Part shown: in pieces, positions 7,761-16,467 of the stretch | Layout: each line of letters opens with the position of its first letter | Position numbering within the stretch: position 1 is the first letter of the stretch | From: an uncultured Lachnospiraceae bacterium | Lineage (GTDB): Bacteria; Bacillota; Clostridia; Lachnospirales; Lachnospiraceae | Direction: 5' to 3' | Assembly: GCA_910587635.1 (NCBI GenBank) | Contig: CAJUNB010000014.1 | Location: 43,463-107,462 of the forward strand | DNA length: 64,000 nucleotides | Notes under the pieces: generated by a model | Told to the model about the DNA's origin: nothing | Databases searched by the model: none | What the model saw: only the letters and a program-made list of their open reading frames with translations | Program-made: the position numbers and the translations under genes

Positions 7761-8687
7761 TTAAGCGTGACACAATAGCTGTGCGGTACTTTCATCTGTA
7801 ATAAGAATATCCAGATAATTTCCCATTAAAGCGGAGTGTATAGCAGTAACTTTGTGCTTTCCCGCAGCAACACCGATAACATTTTCCAATTGATTCAGAG
7901 TGCTGAGGGGAACACTCACGAGGCGGGAATCGATATCTGTATCAACCAGATTGCCGTCTTTGTCAATAAAGTGACAGATAATATCACCGACAGCACCTTT
8001 CATATTTAATAGAAGGAAGTCATTGGGATTTAAAATAGAAGTTTTTAATATAGTGGAGCTGTTATCCATGGCACCGATTCCTACAATCGTCATACTTGCC
8101 AGCTGTATCATATTGGAAACTTCTTTGACAGAGCTTTCTTCCTGGATTGCTTCAGCCATTTCTCTGGAAGACATAATAAGGGGCGAAGGAATCAGATATA
8201 GTTTCGTGTGAAAAAGATCAGATCCTGAATTGGGCAGATAATATCCGACGCCACCGGTGAGAGAAACAAAGAATACAGAAGTTTCCAGATCCTTTGTCAG
8301 ATATTCGATGGTCTTTAACGTAGTACCGCCGTAGCCGAAATTGATATAACATGTGTCTGTTATATGGTTGGCAATATAAATAGAAGCAGCTTTGGCAATC
8401 GTATCGTTCGTTCCGGCAGTATCAGGGTTGGTAGGAACAATATAGCAGTCTTTTAACTGGTATTTTTCCATCAGTTCTTTTTCCAATATGTGCCGGTTGT
8501 CAAAGGCAGCGGAAATATGGAACTGGATAACACCGGTCTGTCGTGCCTTTTCCAGAAGTTTGATAACCCGTATACGGGAAATGCCCAGCTGGTTGGCAAT
8601 GGCCTGTTGCGTCATATCTTCCATATAATAGTACCAGGAGGCTTTGATCATTAAATTTTTTTCAAAGTCGCGGTTCGGATCATACAT
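7761..8687 (-). CDS. SorC/LsrR-family sugar-binding transcriptional regulator
   Basis: A 308-aa cytoplasmic DNA-binding regulator. An N-terminal HTH (MTQQAIANQLGISRIRVIKLL, about residues 25-45) precedes the SorC sugar-phosphate-binding domain, with GYGGTTLKTIEYL and SLTGGVG typical of this NagB-like fold. The start at 8687 (MYDPNRDF) has AGGAAAG 8 nt upstream and matches family length; the frame extends 15 codons further without a better site. It is divergent from an lsrF-like gene, and E. coli LsrR, the phospho-AI-2 repressor, belongs to the same family, so it most likely controls lsrF at 9125. A palindrome at 8720-8754 is a candidate autoregulatory operator. The effector is unknown. Confidence 0.88.
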   Translation of the reverse strand: MYDPNRDFEKNLMIKASWYYYMEDMTQQAIANQLGISRIRVIKLLEKARQTGVIQFHISAAFDNRHILEKELMEKYQLKDCYIVPTNPDTAGTNDTIAKAASIYIANHITDTCYINFGYGGTTLKTIEYLTKDLETSVFFVSLTGGVGYYLPNSGSDLFHTKLYLIPSPLIMSSREMAEAIQEESSVKEVSNMIQLASMTIVGIGAMDNSSTILKTSILNPNDFLLLNMKGAVGDIICHFIDKDGNLVDTDIDSRLVSVPLSTLNQLENVIGVAAGKHKVTAIHSALMGNYLDILITDESTAQLLCHA

Positions 8688-8719
8688 AGTAGTTACTTTC
8701 CTGTCTATAAAAGGCTGTA

Positions 8720-8754
8720 TACGATTTCTCAAATGCGTATTTGGGGGAATCGTA
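8720..8754. promoter_or_regulatory. Candidate operator palindrome upstream of the SorC-type regulator
   Basis: TACGATT (8720-8726) and AATCGTA (8748-8754) flank CAAAT...ATTTG (8730-8734 and 8739-8743), giving a long imperfect palindrome. It lies 33-67 nt upstream of the regulator start, where SorC-family proteins commonly bind. Assignment is inference. Confidence 0.5.
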
Positions 8755-8920
8755 AAGTGAAAGAGTATAAATGAAACAAAAGTTTTATAAAAAAATAAAT
8801 GTATCTTATAGAAAGTATATCAATGTCATTTGAAAAAGTCAATGTATTCACGCAAATTTAATTATATACAAAATTGAAAGAAAAAACAGGAAGTGTTTTT
8901 GTGAATAACTGCGGAAGGTA

Positions 8921-8949
8921 TTGACAAATTTAGGAAATCCCTATATGAT
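8921..8949 (+). promoter_or_regulatory. Sigma-A promoter of lsrF
   Basis: TTGACA (8921-8926), 17-nt spacer, TATGAT (8944-8949). The predicted start near 8956 leaves a leader of about 170 nt carrying the palindrome at 9033-9087. An ACAAAT...AGTTTGT dyad at 8989-9006, resembling the CAAAT/ATTTG core of the 8720 palindrome, lies about 35 nt downstream and could be a repressor site. Confidence 0.75.
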
Positions 8950-9032
8950 TAACTTATAACTTGCCATGAACAAAATAATTTTATAGAAACAAATGTATTA
9001 GTTTGTAACAGCGATAAGGTTACATGGCAGTA

Positions 9033-9087
9033 TACCCTCAGTGGACAAAAGGACACACGGCGTGTGTGCCCTTGTCCACTGAGGGTA
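9033..9087. repeat. Full ACCCTCA...TGAGGGT palindromic repeat in the lsrF leader
   Basis: A near-perfect palindrome: left arm 9033-9059 (begins TACCCTCAGTGGACAA) and right arm 9061-9087 (ends TTGTCCACTGAGGGTA), 27 nt each around one central base with about two mismatches. Half or divergent copies occur at 7721, 27303 and 55724. No T-tract follows, so it is not a simple terminator. It lies 37 nt upstream of the lsrF start and would fold in the mRNA leader. Confidence 0.8.
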
Positions 9088-9124
9088 GCATAAAAAGAGT
9101 GAGAATTAAGGAGGAAGCAGCAGG

Positions 9125-10006
9125 ATGGCAGATGTAGATGGATTAAAAGTAGCAAAAGATTATAAAGTGGATATTCCTTTTGCAAACCAGGGAGATTTTC
9201 ATGTAAAAGGTGCAAATAATTTAGACTGGGGAATGAAAAAACATCTTTCCAATATCTTTGATCCGGTCAGCGGAAATACAGTGATGTTCGCTTTTGACCA
9301 TGGATATTTTATGGGATCTACAGCAGGATTGGAAAGACTGGATATTTTGATTCCCCAGTTGGTTCCCTACGTAGATGTACTGATGGGAACAAGAGGGGCA
9401 TTGCGTACCTGTGTTTCGCCTCAGTGCCGGAAAGGTGTCGCACTTCGCGTAACTTCCGGTTCTTCCATGCTGAATGATGATCTTTCTCATGAAGTGGTAG
9501 CAGTGGATATTGAAGATGCAGTCAGAATGAATACGGATTGTATGGCGGTGCAGACATTTATCGGAGCAGATGGCCAGTTGTCCAGTCTTGATAATCTGTC
9601 CAGAGTCATCAACGCTGGGATTCGGTATAGTGTGCCTACGATGGGGGTAGTGGCTGTAGGAAAGCAGATGGAGCGTACAGACCGGTTCTTTAAGCTGGCG
9701 ACGAGAATTTTAGCAGAGCTGGGCGTGAATATTATCAAAACATATAACTGTGAGAACTTTGAGGAAATTGTGGCAGCCTGCCCCGTACCTATTGTAGTGG
9801 CAGGAGGAAAGAAGCTTCCTGAAAAAGATGCGCTGACACTCGCTTATGAAGTGATCAGTAAAGGAGCAAGAGGTGTAGACATGGGACGAAATATTTTCCA
9901 GAGTCATGATCCGGTGGCAATGGCCCAGGCAGTTAACATGATTGTCCATAAGGGTGCTACAGATCAGGAAGCCTATGAATTTTTCATGGATACGAAGAAA
10001 AATTAA
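9125..10006 (+). CDS. lsrF: LsrF-like 3-hydroxy-5-phosphonooxypentane-2,4-dione thiolase
   Basis: Class I aldolase-fold enzyme of 293 aa closely resembling E. coli LsrF, which transfers the acetyl group of the phospho-AI-2 product to CoA. Shared stretches include LDWGMKKHLS, MFAFDHGYFMG, the Schiff-base lysine in NIIKTYN (about Lys205), VPIVVAGGKKLPE and the phosphate-binding GVDMGRNIFQS. The start has AAGGAGG upstream. No lsrK, lsrG or lsr transporter genes flank it; a SorC-type regulator is divergent and ppdK follows by 73 nt. It may therefore degrade AI-2 taken up by a remotely encoded system, or act on another sugar phosphate as a class I aldolase. Confidence 0.85.
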   Translation: MADVDGLKVAKDYKVDIPFANQGDFHVKGANNLDWGMKKHLSNIFDPVSGNTVMFAFDHGYFMGSTAGLERLDILIPQLVPYVDVLMGTRGALRTCVSPQCRKGVALRVTSGSSMLNDDLSHEVVAVDIEDAVRMNTDCMAVQTFIGADGQLSSLDNLSRVINAGIRYSVPTMGVVAVGKQMERTDRFFKLATRILAELGVNIIKTYNCENFEEIVAACPVPIVVAGGKKLPEKDALTLAYEVISKGARGVDMGRNIFQSHDPVAMAQAVNMIVHKGATDQEAYEFFMDTKKN

Positions 10007-10079
10007 GGTAAACCGGAGCTGCCTGTAGGGTGGGCGGACATTCAATATAAAAAATGATAAATATGGAGGGTATGTTTGG

Positions 10080-12704
10080 ATGAAAAAGTGGGTGTATTTG
10101 TTTACGGAAGGAAATGCGGATATGCGCAATCTTCTGGGAGGAAAGGGTGCAAATCTGGCGGAGATGACAAATCTGGGTCTGCCGGTGCCCCAGGGGTTTA
10201 CGATTACGACGGAGGCCTGTACACAGTATTATGAAGACGGCAGGCAGATCAACGATGAAATCATGGGACAGATCATGGAGCATATTTCCAAGATGGAAGA
10301 AATCACTGGAAAGAAGTTTGGTGATAAGGAAAATCCGCTGCTCGTATCCGTTCGTTCCGGAGCAAGAGCTTCCATGCCGGGTATGATGGACACCATTTTG
10401 AATCTGGGACTAAATGAAGAAGTGGTGGAAGTGCTTTCCGAGAAGTCCGGCAATCCCCGTTGGGCATGGGACTGCTACAGAAGATTTATCCAGATGTATT
10501 CCGATGTAGTTATGGAAGTAGGGAAGAAATACTTTGAAGAATTGATCGATAAAATGAAAGCCTCCAAAGGCATTACACTGGATGTGGATTTGACGGCAGA
10601 TGATTTAAAAGAGCTGGCAAATCAGTTTAAGGCAGAATATAAAGAGAAAATCGGACAGGAGTTTCCGGCAGATCCGAAGGAACAGTTGCTCGGTGCAGTG
10701 AAGGCTGTTTTCCGTTCCTGGGATAATCCGAGAGCAAACGTATATAGAAGAGACAATGATATTCCTTATTCCTGGGGAACGGCTGTGAATGTACAGATGA
10801 TGGCATTTGGCAATATGGGAGATACATCAGGAACAGGTGTGGCATTTACCCGGAATCCTGCCACGGGAGAGAAGAAACTGATGGGTGAGTTTCTTCTGAA
10901 CGCCCAGGGAGAGGATGTAGTGGCAGGTGTACGTACGCCGGAGCCGATTGCCCATCTGAAAGATGTGATGCCGGAAGTATTTGAGCAGTTTGTGGGAATC
11001 TGCAACACGCTGGAGAACCATTACAGAGACATGCAGGATATGGAATTTACCATTGAAGACAAGCATCTGTATATGCTGCAGACCCGCAGCGGTAAGAGAA
11101 CGGCGAAGGCAGCTTTGAAGATTGCCTGTGATCTGGTAGATGAAGGGATGATTACCGAAGAGAAGGCAGTCTCTATGATTGACCCGAGAAATCTGGATTC
11201 TCTGCTGCATCCTCAGTTCGATGCGGATGCTCTCAAGAGTGCAGAACCGATTGCAAAAGCATTGGCAGCAGCGCCTGGTGCAGCTTGCGGAAAAATCGTG
11301 TTTACGGCAGAAGATGCAAAAGCATGGGCGGCAAGAGGCGAGAAAATCGTGCTGGTACGTCTGGAAACTTCTCCTGAAGATATCGAAGGCATGAAGGTGG
11401 CACAGGGTATCCTGACCGTAAGAGGCGGTATGACGAGTCATGCGGCAGTTGTAGCAAGAGGAATGGGAGCATGCTGCGTATCTGGCTGTTCTGCCATCAA
11501 TATGGATGAGGCAAATAAGAAATTTACGCTGGCAGGAAAAGAGTATCATGAAGGAGATGTGATATCCTTTGACGGTACTACCGGTAATGTTTATGACGGT
11601 AAAATCAAAACAGTGGATGCTACGATCGCCGGTGAATTTGAGAGAATTATGGAATGGGCGGACAAATACAGGACGCTGAAAGTAAGAACCAACGCGGATA
11701 CTCCTGCAGACGCAAAGAAAGCAAGAGAGCTGGGAGCAGAGGGAATCGGCCTGTGTCGTACAGAGCATATGTTTTTTGAGGGCGACAGGATTGATGCATT
11801 CCGCGAGATGATCTGTTCCGATACGTTGGAAGAGAGAGAAGAAGCACTTAATAAGATACTTCCTCTGCAGCGAGGAGATTTCGAGAAGCTGTATGAGGCG
11901 ATGGAAGGAAATCCGGTTACAATTCGGTTCCTGGATCCGCCGCTTCATGAGTTTGTTCCTACAGAGGAAGCTGATATTAAGCGGCTGGCAGATACTAAAG
12001 GCAAGAGCGTGGAAGATATCAAGGCAATGATCGCTTCTCTGCATGAAATCAATCCGATGCTGGGACACAGGGGCTGCCGTTTGGCTGTTACGTATCCTGA
12101 GATCGCAAAGATGCAGACAAAGGCGGTAATCCGTGCGGCAATCAATGTAAAGAAGGCTCATGCAGACTGGAATCTTGTTCCTGAAATTATGATTCCTCTT
12201 GTGGGAGATACAAAAGAATTCAAATTTGTGAAAAAGATTGTTACAGAGACAGCGGATGCAGAAATTGCAAAGGCGGGCGTGGAACTGAAGTATGAAGTGG
12301 GGACGATGATTGAGATTCCGAGAGCTGCTCTGACCGCAGATGAGATTGCGGCGGATGCTGAGTTCTTCTGTTTCGGCACCAATGATCTGACACAGATGAC
12401 ATACGGATTTTCCCGCGATGATGCAGGCAAGTTCCTGGATTCTTACTATGATGCAAAGATCTTTGAGAATGATCCGTTTGCCAAGTTAGATCGTTCAGGT
12501 GTAGGCAAGCTGATGGAGATGACGATCAAAAATGGAAAAGCTGTAAATTCGTCGATCCACTGTGGCATTTGCGGCGAGCATGGCGGTGATCCTTCTTCTG
12601 TGGAATTTTGTCATGAGCTGGGACTGGACTATGTGTCCTGTTCACCGTTCCGTGTACCGATTGCCCGGCTGGCAGCAGCACAGGCGGCGATTTCTGCAAA
12701 ATAA
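10080..12704 (+). CDS. ppdK: Pyruvate, phosphate dikinase
   Basis: Cytoplasmic enzyme interconverting pyruvate + ATP + Pi with PEP + AMP + PPi; in fermenting clostridia it usually works as a PPi-linked pyruvate-forming glycolytic step. The 874-aa length equals that of the well-studied Clostridium symbiosum enzyme. Visible are the N-terminal ATP-grasp domain (GGKGANLAEM), the phospho-histidine loop GGMTSHAAVVARG with His454, and the C-terminal PEP barrel with CGICGEHGGDP (Cys828, Cys831; the latter is the catalytic cysteine position). GGAGGG lies upstream of ATG 10080. It may be co-transcribed with lsrF. Large antisense reading frames across it are codon-bias shadows. Confidence 0.97.
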   Translation: MKKWVYLFTEGNADMRNLLGGKGANLAEMTNLGLPVPQGFTITTEACTQYYEDGRQINDEIMGQIMEHISKMEEITGKKFGDKENPLLVSVRSGARASMPGMMDTILNLGLNEEVVEVLSEKSGNPRWAWDCYRRFIQMYSDVVMEVGKKYFEELIDKMKASKGITLDVDLTADDLKELANQFKAEYKEKIGQEFPADPKEQLLGAVKAVFRSWDNPRANVYRRDNDIPYSWGTAVNVQMMAFGNMGDTSGTGVAFTRNPATGEKKLMGEFLLNAQGEDVVAGVRTPEPIAHLKDVMPEVFEQFVGICNTLENHYRDMQDMEFTIEDKHLYMLQTRSGKRTAKAALKIACDLVDEGMITEEKAVSMIDPRNLDSLLHPQFDADALKSAEPIAKALAAAPGAACGKIVFTAEDAKAWAARGEKIVLVRLETSPEDIEGMKVAQGILTVRGGMTSHAAVVARGMGACCVSGCSAINMDEANKKFTLAGKEYHEGDVISFDGTTGNVYDGKIKTVDATIAGEFERIMEWADKYRTLKVRTNADTPADAKKARELGAEGIGLCRTEHMFFEGDRIDAFREMICSDTLEEREEALNKILPLQRGDFEKLYEAMEGNPVTIRFLDPPLHEFVPTEEADIKRLADTKGKSVEDIKAMIASLHEINPMLGHRGCRLAVTYPEIAKMQTKAVIRAAINVKKAHADWNLVPEIMIPLVGDTKEFKFVKKIVTETADAEIAKAGVELKYEVGTMIEIPRAALTADEIAADAEFFCFGTNDLTQMTYGFSRDDAGKFLDSYYDAKIFENDPFAKLDRSGVGKLMEMTIKNGKAVNSSIHCGICGEHGGDPSSVEFCHELGLDYVSCSPFRVPIARLAAAQAAISAK

Positions 12705-12752
12705 TGAACAGGCCTGGGTCAGTATATAGTAAAAATGAATAGATAGATAACG

Positions 12753-12784
12753 GGCCTTGAGGGATGCTTCTTCAAGGCCTGTTT
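12753..12784 (+). terminator. Stem-loop terminator after ppdK
   Basis: GGCCTTGA (12753-12760) pairs with TCAAGGCC (12772-12779), followed by TGTTTA. The stem is strong, the T-tract short. Confidence 0.65.
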
Positions 12785-12865
12785 ATGTACTGAATTGTCA
12801 AAGCAGCAGATGCCAAGATAGAGAGTATTTTGTAGATAATTATCGTTCAGAAAGGAAGCTAATTT

Positions 12866-14095
12866 GTGAAGGAAGCGGATAGAGCAGAGTTTACAAAGGC
12901 AATGAAAAATACACATACGATACTACTGCCCAATATGCTGCATTATCACAATGAGCTTTTGCAGGCGGCTTTTGCCGCCTGCGGATATCATGTGGAGATA
13001 CTGCCTGAGGAAAAGAATCTGCCGGGGTATTCTCTGCCTTTTATCAGTGGAGACTATTGTCTGCCGACAGTGTTGATTCTCGGACAGGTATTAGCGGCAG
13101 TCCGGTCTGGACGATTTCAGTCGGATCGGATTGCCTTTATGGAACCCCAGACCGGAGGGGCATGCCGTGCCGGGAATATTTACAATTCTATTATAGTAAG
13201 CCTGAAAAAGGCTGGATATGGTCAGATTCCGGTGATTTCTCTCAATGCTTTCGGGAAATACAGACATCCAGGGTTTACGATTACTCCGAAGCTGCTGTTT
13301 CGTGCTATCACCGCTGTCTGCTTTGGCGACTTACTTATGACCCTTTATCAGCAAGTGAGACCATATGAATGCAGGAAAGGGGAGGCGAAGGCATGTTGGG
13401 AGCACTGGAACAGAGAGTTATGTGAGAATATTGTGGCTGGAAAAAATATTTCCAGAAAGAAGCGAAAGGAACAGTATCGAAAGATTGTCTATGATTTTGC
13501 AAGGATTCCGGTGGAAGACAGAAAAATCCGGCGTGTTGGGATTACAGGAGAGATCTATATGAAATTTTCTCCTATCGGGAATAGCCATTTGGAGCAATTT
13601 TTGCAAGAACAAGATTGTGCGTATCGCATGGGCGGATTTGTAAATTATGCCATTTATATTGTAGACAGTGAACTGGAAGATCAAAAACTCTGTGGAGCAG
13701 GGCGGATAGTGCAGAAGGCTTATAATATGGTTATCCGCTATCTGATGGGGATTCAGAGAGAGATAAACGAGAGCATTGCTGAAGAGAGCAGGTTCTATCC
13801 AGATGCAGATTTTATGAAAATGAAAGAAATGGCGGCACCAGTAATTAACAAGGGGTGTCGTACGGGAGATGGCTGGCTGGTTGCGGCAGAAGTGGCAGAT
13901 CTGGTGGAAAAGGGTTATAAGAATATTTTGATTGTACATCCTTTTGGCTGCCTTGTCAGCCATGTGTGTGAACGGGGGATTATGAAAAAGCTCCATGAGC
14001 GGTATCCGAACATAAATATACAAACGGTAGAATATGATTATGACTCCACTCTTACACTGCGGGAAAGCCGTATTTTGATGGGGATCAGCAGATAA
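12866..14095 (+). CDS. Stand-alone 2-hydroxyacyl-CoA dehydratase-like (HgdD/DUF2229-type) protein
   Basis: A 409-aa protein resembling the C-terminal third of the large activase-dehydratase fusion proteins of clostridia (BcrAD/BadFG activase + DUF2229 + HgdD-like). Landmarks are LLPNMLHYHNELLQAAFAACGY at the start, GDYCLPTVLILGQ, the glycine/cysteine turn PQTGGACRAGNIYN, VISLNAFG and, later, VGITGEIYMKFSPIGNSHLE. Cysteines suited to an Fe-S cluster are present, but the activase domain is absent. GTG 12866 has AAAGGA 8 nt upstream; ATG 12902 is the alternative. No acyl-CoA genes flank it. The catalytic role is unproven, and it might be an iron-sulfur accessory protein. Confidence 0.72.
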   Translation: MKEADRAEFTKAMKNTHTILLPNMLHYHNELLQAAFAACGYHVEILPEEKNLPGYSLPFISGDYCLPTVLILGQVLAAVRSGRFQSDRIAFMEPQTGGACRAGNIYNSIIVSLKKAGYGQIPVISLNAFGKYRHPGFTITPKLLFRAITAVCFGDLLMTLYQQVRPYECRKGEAKACWEHWNRELCENIVAGKNISRKKRKEQYRKIVYDFARIPVEDRKIRRVGITGEIYMKFSPIGNSHLEQFLQEQDCAYRMGGFVNYAIYIVDSELEDQKLCGAGRIVQKAYNMVIRYLMGIQREINESIAEESRFYPDADFMKMKEMAAPVINKGCRTGDGWLVAAEVADLVEKGYKNILIVHPFGCLVSHVCERGIMKKLHERYPNINIQTVEYDYDSTLTLRESRILMGISR

Positions 14096-14107
14096 CCGGA
14101 TTCATCT

Positions 14108-15685
14108 CTACAGTAAAGGGGCAATTGCTTTCATCAGGCGACCGGTCACTTTGACGGTCCATTTTTCTTTTCGAACTGTTTCCGGTGTGACTTGTCTGCA
14201 TTTTGCCAGAGTGGACTGAAAATCTGCTTCGATCACTGGAATACAATCCGTATGATATAAATAAGTAGCACATTCAAAGTGATGGTACAGACTGCGGTAA
14301 TCCAGATTGATCGTTCCGACTACCGCCTCTTTCAGATCACTTACAAATACTTTCGCATGAACAAATCCCGGTATATATTCGTATATCTTGACACCTGACT
14401 CCAGCAATGGGGCATAGTGAGTCTTAGCCAGGGCATAGGGGATTGCCTTATCGGGGATTCCGGGCAGAACCAATACTACTTCCACACCTCTTTCAGCGGC
14501 AAATTTCAGAGCAGTTTCCATCTCTCCGTCCAGAATCAGATAGGGTGTCATAATATGGACATAAGACTGAGAACGGTTCAGAATGTCCATGTATACGCGT
14601 TCACCCAGTTTATCATCGTCCAGGGGACAGTCACCATAGGGAATGACGAAACCACCGGTGTTTACCACTGAGGGCAGAGGACAGGAGAGAAAACGAGAAA
14701 ATTCTGCGGTCTTTTCATTGATGCTCCACATCTGTAAAAACATCAGGGTAAAACTTCTGACTGCCTCCCCTTTCAGCATGATGGCAACATCCTTCCAATG
14801 TCCGAATTTTACTCTTTGATTGATATATTCGTCTGCGAGATTCACACCTCCGTTGAACGCTGTATGCCCGTCAATAACCAGAATTTTTCTGTGATCCCGA
14901 TAGTTATAACAGGTAGATATAAAAGGTGATACAGGGAAAAATACCTTGCAGGAAATACCAAGTGCTTTCAAACGTTTCGGATAATCATGAGGCAGGAGAG
15001 AAAATTCACAAGTTCCGTCATATAAAATACGGACATCTACGCCTTCGGATGCTTTTCGGGCAAGTATCTCCAATATACGGCCCCACATAAGACCTTCATC
15101 TACGATAAAGTATTCCATAAAGATGAAACACTTTGCGGCTTCCAGTTGTTTTAACATTTCGTCAAACTTATCTTCACCCAGTGGAAAATATGTAACGGAT
15201 GTATTTCCAAACACCGGATGACAGCCGCTCCTTTGCATATAGTGAGCCAATGCTGCAACCCCCGGATTTTGTTCTGACAGACGTTTGCGCACTTCTTCTG
15301 ATTGGGGAATACTGTTTTTTGTATCTGTAATAATCTGATGAATGCGTTTCTTTAAAGCTCTGTGACCGATATCACTCTCCGTGTATAGGAGCAGAAGTAC
15401 ACCGAAAACGGGCAGGAGGGAAATGACGATTAACCAGGTGATTTTTGCTGTAGGATCCATTCTGTTGTTCAGGAGATAAATCACTGTACTGAAAGTAAGC
15501 AGTATGGCAATTCCTAGAAAGTGGAGCAGGAATTTTTCAAACCAATGGAAGATGCCGAAGAGAATAAAAATCTGCATGACAAGCATAAGGAGAATCAGTC
15601 CAAAACGACTGAAGATAGCATGAATCAGCCCTTTTTGTCCTTTTTTTAAAAGGATAAGTCCTTTACTTTTATAATCTTCTGGCAT
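14108..15685 (-). CDS. cls: Cardiolipin synthase (PLD superfamily)
   Basis: Membrane enzyme condensing two phosphatidylglycerols to cardiolipin and glycerol. The 525-aa protein begins with a short basic tail and two or three hydrophobic helices (about residues 25-100), then two PLD domains with HKD motifs: HRKILVID with His near residue 265 and HAKVFVSD with His near residue 443. Both are complete, so activity is expected. ATG 15685 has AAAGGA 7 nt upstream. The gene stands alone and converges with the gene at 12866, leaving only 12 nt between stops and no clear terminator. Confidence 0.93.
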   Translation of the reverse strand: MPEDYKSKGLILLKKGQKGLIHAIFSRFGLILLMLVMQIFILFGIFHWFEKFLLHFLGIAILLTFSTVIYLLNNRMDPTAKITWLIVISLLPVFGVLLLLYTESDIGHRALKKRIHQIITDTKNSIPQSEEVRKRLSEQNPGVAALAHYMQRSGCHPVFGNTSVTYFPLGEDKFDEMLKQLEAAKCFIFMEYFIVDEGLMWGRILEILARKASEGVDVRILYDGTCEFSLLPHDYPKRLKALGISCKVFFPVSPFISTCYNYRDHRKILVIDGHTAFNGGVNLADEYINQRVKFGHWKDVAIMLKGEAVRSFTLMFLQMWSINEKTAEFSRFLSCPLPSVVNTGGFVIPYGDCPLDDDKLGERVYMDILNRSQSYVHIMTPYLILDGEMETALKFAAERGVEVVLVLPGIPDKAIPYALAKTHYAPLLESGVKIYEYIPGFVHAKVFVSDLKEAVVGTINLDYRSLYHHFECATYLYHTDCIPVIEADFQSTLAKCRQVTPETVRKEKWTVKVTGRLMKAIAPLL

Positions 15686-15891
15686 AGTCTGTTCCTTTTC
15701 GTCCTCTGTACTTTCTTTCTATATTACCAGAGTAAGCAGCATAATAACAATACGGATTTTTATTTTTCAGAATTGAAACAGGAATAATACAATGGAAACA
15801 ATACGAAGGAATAAGTTTCGAACTATTGTAAATGATAGAATATATATTTGTGGATAAATTTGTGTGAAAGAAAAGATTTTTGGAGGCTTTT

Positions 15892-16467
15892 GTGAAAAAA
15901 GAGAATCATAAACTGTGGATTTTATTTAAGTCCATGTTTGTTTTAAGTGCCTGCACTTTTGGAGGAGGATTTGTAATAGTATCTCTCATGAAAAAGAAAT
16001 ATGTGGAAGAATTGGAATGGCTGGAAGAAGATGAAATGCTGGATGTGACGGCAATTACCCAGTCTGCCCCCGGACCGCTTCCGGTAAACGCCTCTGTCAT
16101 AATCGGGTATCGCCTGTCTGGTATTGTCGGTTCACTGATCGCGGTAGCAGGAACAATACTTCCTCCAATGATTATTATTTCAATTATTTCGTTGTTTTAT
16201 GAGCAGTTTCGAACGAATCCTTATATTGCCACGGCTCTCCAGGTAATGCGGGCAGGGGTAGCGGCAGTCATATTTGATGTGGTAATCAATTTGGCGGGAA
16301 ATGTACTGAAAACAAAAAGAATCCTGTATATTGTCATGATGATAGTGGCCTTTGTCGCCACTTATTTACTGGATGTCAGCGCGATGATTGTGATTTTATG
16401 CTGTCTGGGTATCGGCCTTGCGGATCTGGCGATTACACTTAGAAAAAAGAAAGGGATGACGGTATAA
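15892..16467 (+). CDS. Chromate transporter family protein, half-size subunit 1
   Basis: A 191-aa hydrophobic protein with one CHR domain and about six membrane segments. The signature FGGGFVIVSLM near the N-terminus and TQSAPGPLPVNAS are the conserved CHR elements. GTG 15892 is chosen because GGAGG (15882-15886) lies 5 nt upstream; the TTG at 15880 overlaps that site. It is adjacent (zero spacing) to a second half-size homologue, the usual paired form in which two short chains with opposite topology make one transporter. The physiological substrate in gut anaerobes is unknown; chromate is the family name only. Confidence 0.88.
   Translation: MKKENHKLWILFKSMFVLSACTFGGGFVIVSLMKKKYVEELEWLEEDEMLDVTAITQSAPGPLPVNASVIIGYRLSGIVGSLIAVAGTILPPMIIISIISLFYEQFRTNPYIATALQVMRAGVAAVIFDVVINLAGNVLKTKRILYIVMMIVAFVATYLLDVSAMIVILCCLGIGLADLAITLRKKKGMTV

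Noticed and set aside
10827..12161. 444-aa open frame antisense to ppdK
   Set aside because: Shadow of the strongly biased ppdK coding frame; Cys/His/Arg-rich composition unlike a real protein.
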